A stretch of DNA of 64,000 bases, from positions 227,299-291,298 of the forward strand of contig NZ_LIVV01000001.1 of the NCBI RefSeq assembly GCF_001905825.1, given 5' to 3'. This stretch comes from Streptomyces sp. CB02009. GTDB taxonomy: Bacteria > Actinomycetota > Actinomycetes > Streptomycetales > Streptomycetaceae. Positions 16,928 to 24,988 of this stretch are shown here, in pieces. Under the pieces are notes generated by a model, which saw only the letters and a program-made list of their open reading frames with translations, was not told the DNA's origin and ran no database searches. Within the stretch, counting starts at the first letter, position 1, and the number at the start of each line of letters is the position of its first letter. Both the position numbers and the translations under genes were made by a program.

Positions 16928-18837
16928 GTCGCCGTCACCCGGCCCTTCGCGTCCGCCTGCAGATAGGCCGAGCCGTAATCGTCGGACAGGTAGACGCTCA
17001 TGCCCGCCTTGGTCCCGAAGATCGACGACGGCGGGTTGACGACGAGATAGCGGCTGGTCGGCTTGTCCACGCCCAGCTCCTTGTCCGCGCGCTTCATCAG
17101 CGCCGGCAGGGCGTCCCAGTCGAAGTCGTCGAGGTCGGTCGGGACAGAGCCGGGGAAGGCCGTGCCGGAGCCCTGGCGGACGGCGGCGTCCTCGCCCCGG
17201 TACATGTACCGGTCGTACCGCTTCGTGCTGCCCTTCACGACCGACTCGGCGATCGCGTAGTCCGGGTACACGACGAAGCTGGTCACCGTCGTCCCGCCCG
17301 AGGCCTCCTTGATCGCGGCGATGGCGGACCGGATCCCGGCGGGGGTCAGCAGGCTGCCCTTCACGGGGGCGACGCCCTTCGCCGTCGACGGTGCCGAGGT
17401 CGGCGTCTTCACCGTCGACGTCGGGGTGCCGGACGCGCCGGGTCCCTGGGCGACCGGGCCCTGCTGCGACGGGGGCGCGCTGCTCGGCCCGCTGCCCGGG
17501 TCGCCGGGCCGCCAGTCCCAGTTCAGCGCGGCGACGGGAATCCCCACGGCGAGCACCACGACGGCGGCGGAACCCAGGAACCGGGCGGTACGACTCCGCC
17601 GCCGCCCGGCGCCACCGGTCGCGGAGGCGGAGGACGGAGCGGTCGCGGGGGAGCCCCCGGACGGCGCGAACACGCCGGAGGCCGCAGGGGGAGTGGCCCA
17701 TGGGGAGGCGTCGGCGGGCGAGCCGCCGCGCGCAGTCGTCGCGGCGCCCACCGGAGCCCCGCCCATCGGAGCCCCGCCCACCCGGGCCCCGCCCACCGGA
17801 GCCGTGCCCGAGGCCGTCGGAGGAGATGCCGGAGGGCCGGTCGGAGGTGCCAGGTGGAACGAGGTCGTCCCCCCGACGGCCGCCGGCGGCTCGCCGAAGC
17901 CCTGGTAACCCGGCGGCCCGAAGGCCTGCGGGCCCGTCCCGTGCGCGGGTGCCCCCGCCGGGCCCCGTACCGCGTCGGCGTCCTGCGGGCCGGCCGGCCG
18001 GTCGGCCGCCCCCGGTGACGTGACTGCGGCGAGCGCGCGGTCGAGTTCCGCAGCGTCCGGGCGGGCGGACGGCTCCCGGACCAGCAGCCGGCTCAGGAGG
18101 CCGGTGAGCTCGCCGGCCCGCCGCGGGGGCGGCACGTCGTCGGAGAGGACGGCCGCCAGCGTCGCGAGCGTGTTCTCCCGGCGCAACGGGTGGTGGCCCT
18201 CGACCGCCACGTACAGCACCATGCCGAGGGACCACAGGTCGGCGGCCGGACCGCTGCCGCCACCGCCGCGGATCCGCTCGGGCGCCATGTAGTCGGGCGA
18301 GCCGATGATCGACCCCGAGGCCGTCAGGACGGTCGACTCGCGGACCGCGGCGATGCCGAAGTCGGTGAGCACCGGCCGGCCGTCGGGGCGCAGCAGGACG
18401 TTGGCGGGCTTCACGTCGCGGTGCTCGATGTCCCGCTCGTGGGCGGCCCGCAGGGCCGAGAGCAGCTCGCGGCCGAGCGCGGCGGCCTCGACCGGGGTCA
18501 TCGAGCCCCGGTCGAGCCGGTCCTGGAGGGAGCCTCCGGTGACCAGCTCCATCACGAGCCAGGGGTAGGTGCCCTCGCCGGCGTCGACGATGTGATGGAT
18601 GGTCACCACGTTGGGGTGGTCGATCCGGGCCAGGGCGCGTGCCTCGCGCAGCACCCGCTCGCGCAGGGTCCGGGCGCCCTCGACGTCGTGCTCGGCGAGC
18701 GCGGGGTCCGGCGGACGCACCTCCTTGACCGCCACGTCGCGGTGGAGGACCAGGTCGCGGGCGCGCCAGACCGTCCCCATCCCACCGCCGCCCAGCCGCT
18801 CCACCAGCTCGAAGCGGCCGTCGATCACTCTGTTCAC
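16909..18837 (-). CDS. Membrane Ser/Thr protein kinase (PknB/AfsK class)
   Basis: A 642-aa Hanks-type kinase. The catalytic domain (about residues 8-265) has the Gly loop LGGGGMGTVW, AVKEV lysine, HRDVKPANVLL, DFGIA and SPDYMAPE. A Gly/Ala/Pro-rich juxtamembrane linker follows, including GGAP/VGGA repeats, then one transmembrane helix (FLGSAAVVVLAVGIPVAAL). The roughly 190-residue extracellular domain lacks PASTA repeats and is unlike known sensor modules. The GTG start at 18837 overlaps the stop of the upstream TPR-like gene by 4 bp (GTGA) with AGGGG nearby, so the two are translationally coupled and probably functionally linked. Confidence 0.92.
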   Translation of the reverse strand: MNRVIDGRFELVERLGGGGMGTVWRARDLVLHRDVAVKEVRPPDPALAEHDVEGARTLRERVLREARALARIDHPNVVTIHHIVDAGEGTYPWLVMELVTGGSLQDRLDRGSMTPVEAAALGRELLSALRAAHERDIEHRDVKPANVLLRPDGRPVLTDFGIAAVRESTVLTASGSIIGSPDYMAPERIRGGGGSGPAADLWSLGMVLYVAVEGHHPLRRENTLATLAAVLSDDVPPPRRAGELTGLLSRLLVREPSARPDAAELDRALAAVTSPGAADRPAGPQDADAVRGPAGAPAHGTGPQAFGPPGYQGFGEPPAAVGGTTSFHLAPPTGPPASPPTASGTAPVGGARVGGAPMGGAPVGAATTARGGSPADASPWATPPAASGVFAPSGGSPATAPSSASATGGAGRRRSRTARFLGSAAVVVLAVGIPVAALNWDWRPGDPGSGPSSAPPSQQGPVAQGPGASGTPTSTVKTPTSAPSTAKGVAPVKGSLLTPAGIRSAIAAIKEASGGTTVTSFVVYPDYAIAESVVKGSTKRYDRYMYRGEDAAVRQGSGTAFPGSVPTDLDDFDWDALPALMKRADKELGVDKPTSRYLVVNPPSSIFGTKAGMSVYLSDDYGSAYLQADAKGRVTATYPREN

Positions 18838-20573
18838 TCGCACCCCTGTACTCGGGTCCCCGGGGCGGTCGCGGCCTGCGGCCCTGCCCCGCCCACTTCG
18901 CCGTACACGTCGACCTGGTAGCGCTCCGGCGGTCCGAAGGGCTCCGGGAGTGCGCGCAGGCCCGGCCACGCCCCCCGCGCGCCCCCGCCCGGGGCACCGC
19001 CTTCCGCCGAGGGCCCGGTCCCGGCCTTCGCGTCGGCGTAGACCGTACCGCCCGTGCCGGGGATCTCCGGCACCGGGCCGCGGGTCCCCGCCAGGCCGAG
19101 CACGTGCTCCGCCCGGCGGGTCAGGGCCGCCCCGGGGCGTGGGTCGCCCCAGGGCCGGGCCGCTGCCGCGGCGAGCGCGTACTCCCGCGCCGCCCGGCCG
19201 GGTTCGCCCAGGTGGAGCAGACACTCGGCGAGCCAGGCCCTGGTCCGTACGCGCCCCGCCGTGTCGCCGTCGTCCTGGAATCCCGGCAGCGCCTGTTCGA
19301 GGAGGGCGAGGGCCCTGTCCCATCCTCCGCGCTCCGCGTGCGCGACACCGAGCAGGAGGCGTGCGAGGGCGCCCACGCGGACGTCGCGGGCGGGCCCTTC
19401 GGTGTGGCGGACGGCTTCGGCGAGCAGCGCAAGCCGCTCGCCGTCCTCCTGCGCCGTCTCCTCCGGTTCCTCCAGTTCCTCAGCCGGCTCTTCCTCCACC
19501 GCCTCCGCGGTCTCCGCAGCCGCCTCCACGGCCTCCGCGGTCTCCGCAGCCGCCTCCACGGCCTCCGCGGTCTCCGCAGCCGCCTCCACGGCCTCCGCGG
19601 TCTCCGCAGCCGCCTCCGCTGCCCCTGCCGCCTCTGCCGCCTCTTCCGCGCTCCGGGCCGTACGCCCCTGCTCGCCGGACCCGGCGACCGTCCGGGCAAG
19701 CGCCAGACAGAGCCGGGCCCTGTCGGCGGCCCGCAGCGGTGTGTCCGTCACCTGGGGGACGAGCGCGGCCCGGAGGACCGCGGCCGCCTCCTCGTGCGCG
19801 CCGGTGGCACGCAGCACGGCGGAGAGCAGGAGGTGGTGCTCGGTGGCAGGCCATGTCCGGCCACCGGCCCGGTGGTCGTCGAGCGCCGCCCTCAACTGGG
19901 CCTCTGCGGCCGCCGGGTCGTCGGGCGCGGTGATCCGGCCGAGCAGCGCGCGCGTGTCGGCGAGCACACGGGCGACGGCGGGATCCGCCCGGTGGGGCGC
20001 GGCGAAGGCGATCAGCCGGGCGAGGTCCTCGCGCAGGGCGGCGGCCTCGGCCGCCGGGTCGGGCGCGGTGCCGAGCAGATCGGCGCGGATCCGGCCGTGC
20101 AGCAGACGCACCGTCGCGGTCTCGGCGGCCCCGGCCTGCCCGACCCGGTGGAGTGCCGAGGCGCGCTCGCACAGCTCCGCGAGCCGCGCGCAGGCCGTCG
20201 CTCCGGGGCCGGGGCCCGCGACCAGCGCGCGCGCCCGCGAGACCAGGGCCTTGCCGCGCTGCCCGGCCCGCTCGTGCAGGTCGGCGGCCCGGAAGAAGAG
20301 CGGCCCCGCGGCCGGGCGCGCGGCGCCCCGGCAGTCGAGCGCGGTCGCGTCCAGGGCGTCGGCGTGGTCCCCGGGCGTGAGGGCCCCGCCCGCGCGCCGA
20401 AGGGCCGTCGCGGCCCGCTCCCAGGCGCTCCCGGCCCCGGGGTGCCCGTGGACGGTGAGCCGCCGGGCCCGGTGGAGCAGCTCGTGCGGATCCTCCGGCT
20501 CGTCGCCGGTACCGGCCCCCCGGTCGTACGGACGCACACCGATGCGGAACTCGTCGGGCGAGCGGCTGCTCAT
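18834..20573 (-). CDS. TPR-like protein coupled to the Ser/Thr kinase
   Basis: A 579-aa Ala/Arg-rich, almost wholly helical protein with repeated A-x-x-L-Y/x-E-R type segments compatible with degenerate tetratricopeptide repeats. It has no signal peptide, membrane helix or catalytic motif. In the middle a Glu/Ala segment repeats (A)AETAEAVEA four times, encoded by a 30-bp minisatellite (19501-19620), followed by an acidic run. ATG at 20573 is the first sensible start. Gene order and the 4-bp overlap with the kinase suggest a scaffold, regulator or substrate for the kinase; this is inference. Confidence 0.75.
   Translation of the reverse strand: MSSRSPDEFRIGVRPYDRGAGTGDEPEDPHELLHRARRLTVHGHPGAGSAWERAATALRRAGGALTPGDHADALDATALDCRGAARPAAGPLFFRAADLHERAGQRGKALVSRARALVAGPGPGATACARLAELCERASALHRVGQAGAAETATVRLLHGRIRADLLGTAPDPAAEAAALREDLARLIAFAAPHRADPAVARVLADTRALLGRITAPDDPAAAEAQLRAALDDHRAGGRTWPATEHHLLLSAVLRATGAHEEAAAVLRAALVPQVTDTPLRAADRARLCLALARTVAGSGEQGRTARSAEEAAEAAGAAEAAAETAEAVEAAAETAEAVEAAAETAEAVEAAAETAEAVEEEPAEELEEPEETAQEDGERLALLAEAVRHTEGPARDVRVGALARLLLGVAHAERGGWDRALALLEQALPGFQDDGDTAGRVRTRAWLAECLLHLGEPGRAAREYALAAAAARPWGDPRPGAALTRRAEHVLGLAGTRGPVPEIPGTGGTVYADAKAGTGPSAEGGAPGGGARGAWPGLRALPEPFGPPERYQVDVYGEVGGAGPQAATAPGTRVQGCE
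19501..19620 (-). repeat. 30-bp in-frame minisatellite, four copies
   Basis: Four units starting at 19501, 19531, 19561 and 19591 are near identical (GCCTCCGCGGTCTCCGCAGC plus ten bases) and code a 10-residue Ala/Glu motif. The whole-codon period means copy-number change would alter protein length without breaking the frame. Confidence 0.9.
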
Positions 20574-20900
20574 GCGGGGGGTGCTCCGGGGAGAGGGGAC
20601 GGAGGGAACTGCACACCCGGCAGAACCCGTGACCACAGAGGTCGGAACGACTTTCGCAGTCCGGGGACGCCCGCACATCCGTAGAACTACGGAATCCGCA
20701 GAGCCGGCCTTTCCGCAGAGCCGCCGATTCAAAAGAACCACGAACTTCCCAGAGCTCCCGTCCGCCCCGTCCATCCCGTCCGCCCCGCCGTCACCGCATC
20801 GATCGGCCGCACTGGGCAGAGCCCACCCCCAGGTACTCGGCTAGGGTGATTCGACAGGGAATGCGCCCCCCGGGGCCGGGCCGATGCGTAGGTCGATGCG
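20574..20900. other. Intergenic region with a 7-bp palindrome
   Basis: This 327-bp gap separates the divergent TPR-like and PAS-phosphatase genes. I see no gene in it. It holds TCCGTAG-AA-CTACGGA (20678-20693), a perfect 7-bp inverted repeat suited to a dimeric regulator, and a run of CCGTCC-type repeats near 20760-20795. Promoters for both genes must lie here, but no convincing -35/-10 pair stands out. Confidence 0.5.
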
Positions 20901-22961
20901 TTGGAGAACCACGAGTCGTCGAGCAGGGTTCCACAGCCGCCCCGGGCGGCCGTCGGGGACGCGGGTGTGCTCCGCGAGCTGCTCCCGATCGCCCTGTGGC
21001 GCGAGGACGCCGAGGGCCGCATCGTCGAGTGGTCGCTCGCCGCGCAGGACCTCCTCGGGCACCGTCCGGAGCATGTGCTCGGACGGCTCGCCGCGCCCCT
21101 CCTCGTCCCCGACGCCAACCGCGAACTCGCCGAGCGGCTGACCCATCGCGTGCAGGCCGGCGAGACCATGGTCGGGACGCTCCCCGTCCGGCACCGCGAC
21201 GGGCACACCGTCGCCATGGAGATGTGGATCGTGCCGGCCATCGACCCGGACGGCCGGCCGGGCGCGATGCTCATCGCGGTGGAGACCTCCGAGGTCCTGC
21301 GGATGCGGGAGAACCTCGCGGCGATGGAGAGCCTTTTCACCCAGTCGCCGATCGGTCTCGCCCTGCTCGGCCCCGACCTGCGGTTCCTCCGGGTGAACGA
21401 CGCCCTGGCCCGGATGAACGGGGTGGCCGCCGCCGAGCACGTGGGCCGCCGTCTCACCGAGGTGGTGCCCGGTGTCAACGCAGCCTCGCTCGAATCCCTG
21501 ATGCGCCAGGTCCTGGAGAGCGGCAGCGCCGTCGTCGACGCCCGCCGGGTGGGCCGTACTCCCGCCGACCCCGATCGCGACCACATCTGGTCCTGTTCGT
21601 ACGCCCCGCTCGTCGACCGCACCGAGCGGCGGTCCCTGGGGCTCATCGCGTCCCTCGTGGACATCACCGAGAGCCAGGAGGCGCACACCGAGGTCGAGCG
21701 GGCCCGTCACCGCTTCGCCCTGCTGGCCGAGGCGGGGGCGCGGATCGGCACGACGCTCGACCTGCAGCGGACGGCGGAGGAGACGGTCCGCTTCCTGGTG
21801 CCGCAGCTGGCCGACTCGGCGGACGTCCAGATGCTGGAGTCGGTCCTGGAGCCGGACGACCCGGTCGCCTCCACGCGCGGGGTGCTCCGCCGGCTCGCGG
21901 CCCGCTTCCCCGACCCCACGGCCCCCACGTCCCTGCTCGTCCCGGGGCAGACCTTCCAGATCCCGCTGGACTCCGTGTACGAGGGGGTCGTCGCCCGCGG
22001 CCGCCCCACGAACCTGTTCACGTCCGACATCCCGCATCTCTTCACCGACCCGCGCACCGAGGCGCTCCGCACCTACTTCGCCACCCGTATCGGCTCGGCG
22101 CGGCTCATCCCGATGGTGGCCCGCGGCCAGGTGCTCGGCTCGGTCACGGTGACCCGGCTGCGGACCCGCGAGCCGTTCGACGAGCAGGACTGCGTCCTCA
22201 TCGACGAGGTCGTGGCCAGGGCCGCCCTGAACATCGACAACGCCCGCCTCTACACGACCCAGCGGGAGGCCGCCCTCACGCTTCAGCGCAGCCTCACCAA
22301 CAGCGCGCTGCCCGACGTCACCGGGCTCGAACTCACCGGCCGCTACCTGCCCGCGAGCGCCCATGACGTCGGCGGCGACTGGTTCGACGTCATCGCCGTG
22401 CCGGGCGGCAGGACGGGTCTCGTGATCGGTGACGTCATGGGGCACGGCATCCACGCGGCCGCGGTCATGGGGCAACTCCGCACGGCGGTGAGGACTCTGG
22501 CCCGCCACGACGTCCCGCCGGCCGAGATGCTCAGCGCGCTCGACGCCGTCGTCGCCGACCTCGGCGAGGACACCATGGCGACCTGCGTCTACGCCGTCCA
22601 CGACCCGGCCACCGGAGGCTGGGTCATCGCGCGCGCCGGTCACCCGCCGCCGGCCGTGGCCACTCCGGACGGGACGATCACCTTCCTCGACGGGCCGCCG
22701 GGAACCCCGCTGGGCACCGGTGCCCACGACTTCGGCGCCGAGGAGGTCACCCTGCCCGAGGGCGGGCTGCTCGTCCTCTACACGGACGGCCTCATCGAGG
22801 CCCGCGACCGCGACCTCGACGAGGGGATGCGGCAGCTCGCCGGGGCGCTCCGGGACCTCGGCCGCCCCCTGGACGAGTTGTGCGACGACGTCCTGAGCCG
22901 GCTGCTCGCGGCGCCCGCGCAGGACGACGTGGCGATCCTGCTGGCGCGTACGACCGGCTGA
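20901..22961 (+). CDS. PAS-PAS-GAF-SpoIIE (PP2C) phosphatase
   Basis: A 686-aa soluble signalling protein. Two PAS domains (about residues 20-130 and 140-255), a GAF domain (265-440) and a C-terminal SpoIIE/PP2C phosphatase (455-680) are recognisable. The metal-binding motifs GGDWFDV, GDVMGHG and the late AQDDVAIL are intact. Such proteins dephosphorylate STAS anti-sigma antagonists and so release sigma factors; streptomycetes carry dozens. The earliest start is TTG at 20901 without a clear ribosome site; GTG at 20967 is an alternative. No anti-sigma partner is adjacent; the ArsR-STAS protein in this window lacks the usual phospho-serine loop. Confidence 0.9.
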   Translation: MENHESSSRVPQPPRAAVGDAGVLRELLPIALWREDAEGRIVEWSLAAQDLLGHRPEHVLGRLAAPLLVPDANRELAERLTHRVQAGETMVGTLPVRHRDGHTVAMEMWIVPAIDPDGRPGAMLIAVETSEVLRMRENLAAMESLFTQSPIGLALLGPDLRFLRVNDALARMNGVAAAEHVGRRLTEVVPGVNAASLESLMRQVLESGSAVVDARRVGRTPADPDRDHIWSCSYAPLVDRTERRSLGLIASLVDITESQEAHTEVERARHRFALLAEAGARIGTTLDLQRTAEETVRFLVPQLADSADVQMLESVLEPDDPVASTRGVLRRLAARFPDPTAPTSLLVPGQTFQIPLDSVYEGVVARGRPTNLFTSDIPHLFTDPRTEALRTYFATRIGSARLIPMVARGQVLGSVTVTRLRTREPFDEQDCVLIDEVVARAALNIDNARLYTTQREAALTLQRSLTNSALPDVTGLELTGRYLPASAHDVGGDWFDVIAVPGGRTGLVIGDVMGHGIHAAAVMGQLRTAVRTLARHDVPPAEMLSALDAVVADLGEDTMATCVYAVHDPATGGWVIARAGHPPPAVATPDGTITFLDGPPGTPLGTGAHDFGAEEVTLPEGGLLVLYTDGLIEARDRDLDEGMRQLAGALRDLGRPLDELCDDVLSRLLAAPAQDDVAILLARTTG

Positions 22962-23020
22962 GGTCCGTACTCCGTGGAGGGAGAGGGGATCGTGCGAGGC
23001 GCCGGTCGTGGCCGCCGGGT

Positions 23021-23653
23021 TCAGGCTCCCGTGGGCCGGAGCCGGTACAGGTCGCGGAGGAGGGCGATCTCCGCCCCGTGGTGCAGGAGTTCCTGGTTCA
23101 CCCACCAGACGGTCTCCAGGAAGGGATCCTCCGGATCGCTGCCGTGCGGGTAGGTGCTGTACCCGACGGTGTCGAGCGCCGCGTCGTCGGCGGACAGCAG
23201 CGCGTCCCGCCAGGCGCCGGCGGCGGTGTCGAAGGCGGCGACGGCCGTCGTGACGTCGCCGCTGACCGTGTAGTCGTCGCGGCTGAGGGTGTGGCTGCCG
23301 TTCGTGTGGTCGGCGCGGAGCGCGAGCAGTTCGCTCAGGTGACTCAGCCGCCAGGCGATCGTCGTGAACGGCGGCGGTGCCGGGTGCGGCGGCGGAGTCG
23401 CGTCCCGGCCCCAGGCGCCGGAGGCGGCGCCGGTCAGCACGGTGGCGCGCGGACCGGGGCCGTCGGTGCGGCGCCGGACGGACCAGCAGCCGGGACCCGG
23501 CTCCCAGAGGTACTCCGCGTCGGTCATCGGGCCGACCTCGACGTCCGTACCGTTCCCGCTGTCCATCACCGGCCCCGCCATGCGGTCGGTCAGCCGCCGG
23601 CGGGCGAAGTCGAACTGGTCGAGGAGGGGGACGAGTCGGGCGGGTATCGCCAT
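23021..23653 (-). CDS. DinB-family protein
   Basis: A 210-aa four-helix-bundle protein. It has the DinB-type metal His pattern: an early FDFARRRLTDRM helix, IAWRLSHLSELLALRADH and WWVNQELLHHGAEIALLRDL. DinB relatives in actinobacteria include mycothiol-dependent transferases (thiol S-transferases) and enzymes of unknown role. ATG at 23653 is the natural start. A GGCA x5 tetranucleotide run (23671-23690) lies just upstream in its leader. It is convergent with the phosphatase gene, and nothing in the context fixes a substrate. Confidence 0.84.
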   Translation of the reverse strand: MAIPARLVPLLDQFDFARRRLTDRMAGPVMDSGNGTDVEVGPMTDAEYLWEPGPGCWSVRRRTDGPGPRATVLTGAASGAWGRDATPPPHPAPPPFTTIAWRLSHLSELLALRADHTNGSHTLSRDDYTVSGDVTTAVAAFDTAAGAWRDALLSADDAALDTVGYSTYPHGSDPEDPFLETVWWVNQELLHHGAEIALLRDLYRLRPTGA

Positions 23654-23670
23654 CGGGGGCTCCGGATCGC

Positions 23671-23690
23671 GGCAGGCAGGCAGGCAGGCA
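23671..23690. repeat. GGCA tetranucleotide repeat, five copies
   Basis: A perfect (GGCA)5 run lies 18 bp upstream of the DinB-family start codon, within its probable leader. Slippage here could shift spacing of expression signals, but five copies is modest. Confidence 0.8.
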
Positions 23691-23760
23691 GGCGGGTAGG
23701 CGGGGCGGGTCGGGGCGGTGTGGAGGGCGGGGCGGTCGGCGGGTGGAGGGGCGGCCGGGA

Positions 23761-24156
23761 TCAGGCCCGGTCGATGTGCACGCTCGTCGACTTCACGCGG
23801 GCGGTGGCCTGCATGCCGACCTCGAGTCCCAGCTCCTCCACGGCCTCACGGGTGAGGAGCGAGACGAGCCGGTGCGGACCCGCCTGGATCTCCACCTGCG
23901 CGGCGATGTCACCGAGCTTGACGGCCGTCACGATGCCGGGGAACGCGTTGCGCACCGACGTGTACGCCGTGTCGTCCTCGCCCTGGCCGCTCTGAGCGAC
24001 CTCGACGGAGAAGGCGGCCAGGTCGCGGCCGTCGATGAGGCGCCGGCCGTTCTCGTCGCGATGGGTGACGAACCTGCCGTTGTCGGCCCAGCGGCGTGCG
24101 GTGTCGGGGCTCACGCCCAGCAGGCGCGCCGCCTGCCCGATGGTGTAGGACTGCAT
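23761..24156 (-). CDS. HTH-TOBE (molybdenum-pterin-binding type) regulator
   Basis: A 131-aa protein. The N-terminal MerR/excisionase-like helix-turn-helix (YTIGQAARLLGVSPDTARRW) is followed by a single TOBE domain (RNAFPGIVTAVKLGDIAAQVEIQAG...REAVEELGLEVGMQATARVKSTSV), as in Mop-type proteins that bind molybdate or tungstate. It is a likely molybdate-responsive regulator. No modABC transporter is next to it, so targets may be distant. The ATG at 24156 lies inside the first of two CGCATATGC palindromes, which suggests tight autoregulation. Confidence 0.85.
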   Translation of the reverse strand: MQSYTIGQAARLLGVSPDTARRWADNGRFVTHRDENGRRLIDGRDLAAFSVEVAQSGQGEDDTAYTSVRNAFPGIVTAVKLGDIAAQVEIQAGPHRLVSLLTREAVEELGLEVGMQATARVKSTSVHIDRA

Positions 24157-24210
24157 ATGCGAGAGATTACGCTCATGAAGCTCGCATATGCAAGCAAAGT
24201 TCGCATATCT
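24152..24210. promoter_or_regulatory. CGCATATGC repeats upstream of the HTH-TOBE gene
   Basis: TGCATATGCGAG (24152-24163) and its exact reverse complement (24181-24192) form a 12-bp inverted repeat. Each contains the palindrome GCATATGC, and the two palindrome centres are 31 bp apart (about three helical turns). A third partial copy, CGCATATC, lies at 24202-24209. The first copy overlaps the ATG of the HTH-TOBE gene. This is a strong candidate for its autoregulatory operator. Confidence 0.65.
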
Positions 24211-24235
24211 CGCCCTACGGGGCAAGCTCCGCGCT

Positions 24236-24715
24236 TCACGCGGAACCCGACCGCCGTCCGACCGCCTCGACCAGCGGCAGCAGCCGGTGCGCCACCCGCT
24301 CCCGCAACGCGATCTCGGTACGGGTACGGACCACCCCGGGAAGCTGGATGAGCCGCTGGATGACGTCCTCCAGATGTCCGGCGTCCCGGGCGACCACCCG
24401 GGTGAGCAGGTCCCCGCCGCCGGTGATGGAGAAGGCCTCCACGATCTCCGGAACGGCCGCGAGCGCGTCGCCGACCTCGTCCAGATGCCCCTGGGTGACC
24501 TCGACATGGACGAAGGCGAGCACCGGGTGCCCCAGCGCGGCCGGGGAGAGCACCGGACCGGTCGCGGTGATCACCCCGTCGCGCTCCAGCCGTTCGATCC
24601 TGGCCTGTACGGTGCCCCGCGCCACGCCCAGGATCCGCGCGTACTCGCGCACGCTCGTCCGCGGCTGCTCGATGAGCAGCCGCAGGATCCGGGTGTCGAG
24701 CTCGTCCACGGCCAT
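24236..24715 (-). CDS. Lrp/AsnC-family transcriptional regulator
   Basis: A 159-aa protein with the N-terminal helix-turn-helix (LDTRILRLLIEQPRTSVREYARILGVARGTVQARIERLERDGVI, read in segments) and a C-terminal RAM ligand-binding domain (VLAFVHVEVTQG...FSITGGGDLLTRVVARD). It is probably an amino-acid-responsive local regulator. It lies 79 bp upstream of the HTH-TOBE gene on the same strand and diverges from the FAD-Rieske oxidoreductase gene, which may be its target because such oxidoreductases often act on amino acids. The 273-bp region to that gene contains six GGTYC pentamers at 24743-24772. Confidence 0.92.
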   Translation of the reverse strand: MAVDELDTRILRLLIEQPRTSVREYARILGVARGTVQARIERLERDGVITATGPVLSPAALGHPVLAFVHVEVTQGHLDEVGDALAAVPEIVEAFSITGGGDLLTRVVARDAGHLEDVIQRLIQLPGVVRTRTEIALRERVAHRLLPLVEAVGRRSGSA

Positions 24716-24742
24716 ACGCGGTGGTCCTCCTCGGGTTCCTGC

Positions 24743-24772
24743 GGTTCGGTTCGGTCCGGTCCGGTCCGGTTC
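24743..24772. repeat. Six tandem GGTTC/GGTCC pentamers
   Basis: GGTTC, GGTTC, GGTCC, GGTCC, GGTCC, GGTTC follow one another exactly between the divergent Lrp and FAD-Rieske genes. The surrounding 24716-24988 has no gene and also shows CCTCCGGGGG repeats near 24825-24855. Confidence 0.8.
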
Positions 24773-24988
24773 AGTACAGCGGTACCGGGGGTCGGAATCG
24801 TTTCATTCCGGCACGGAATCCGCTCCTCCGGGGGCCTCCGGGGGCCTCCGGATGTCCTTCGAGGTGCGTCCGGGGCCTCCGTGCGGGGTCCTCCCTGTGT
24901 CCCCCGGGTGCCTCCCGAGGGCTCCGGGTATCTCCTGAGAAGGGGGTACCGCGTGCCGTCCACCCGGCACCCGCGGAGAGGAGCGGTC

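Noticed and set aside
24828..24855. CCTCCGGGGG repeats before the FAD-Rieske gene as a regulatory element
   Set aside because: Short, imperfect and typical of GC-rich intergenic DNA; nothing ties it to regulation.
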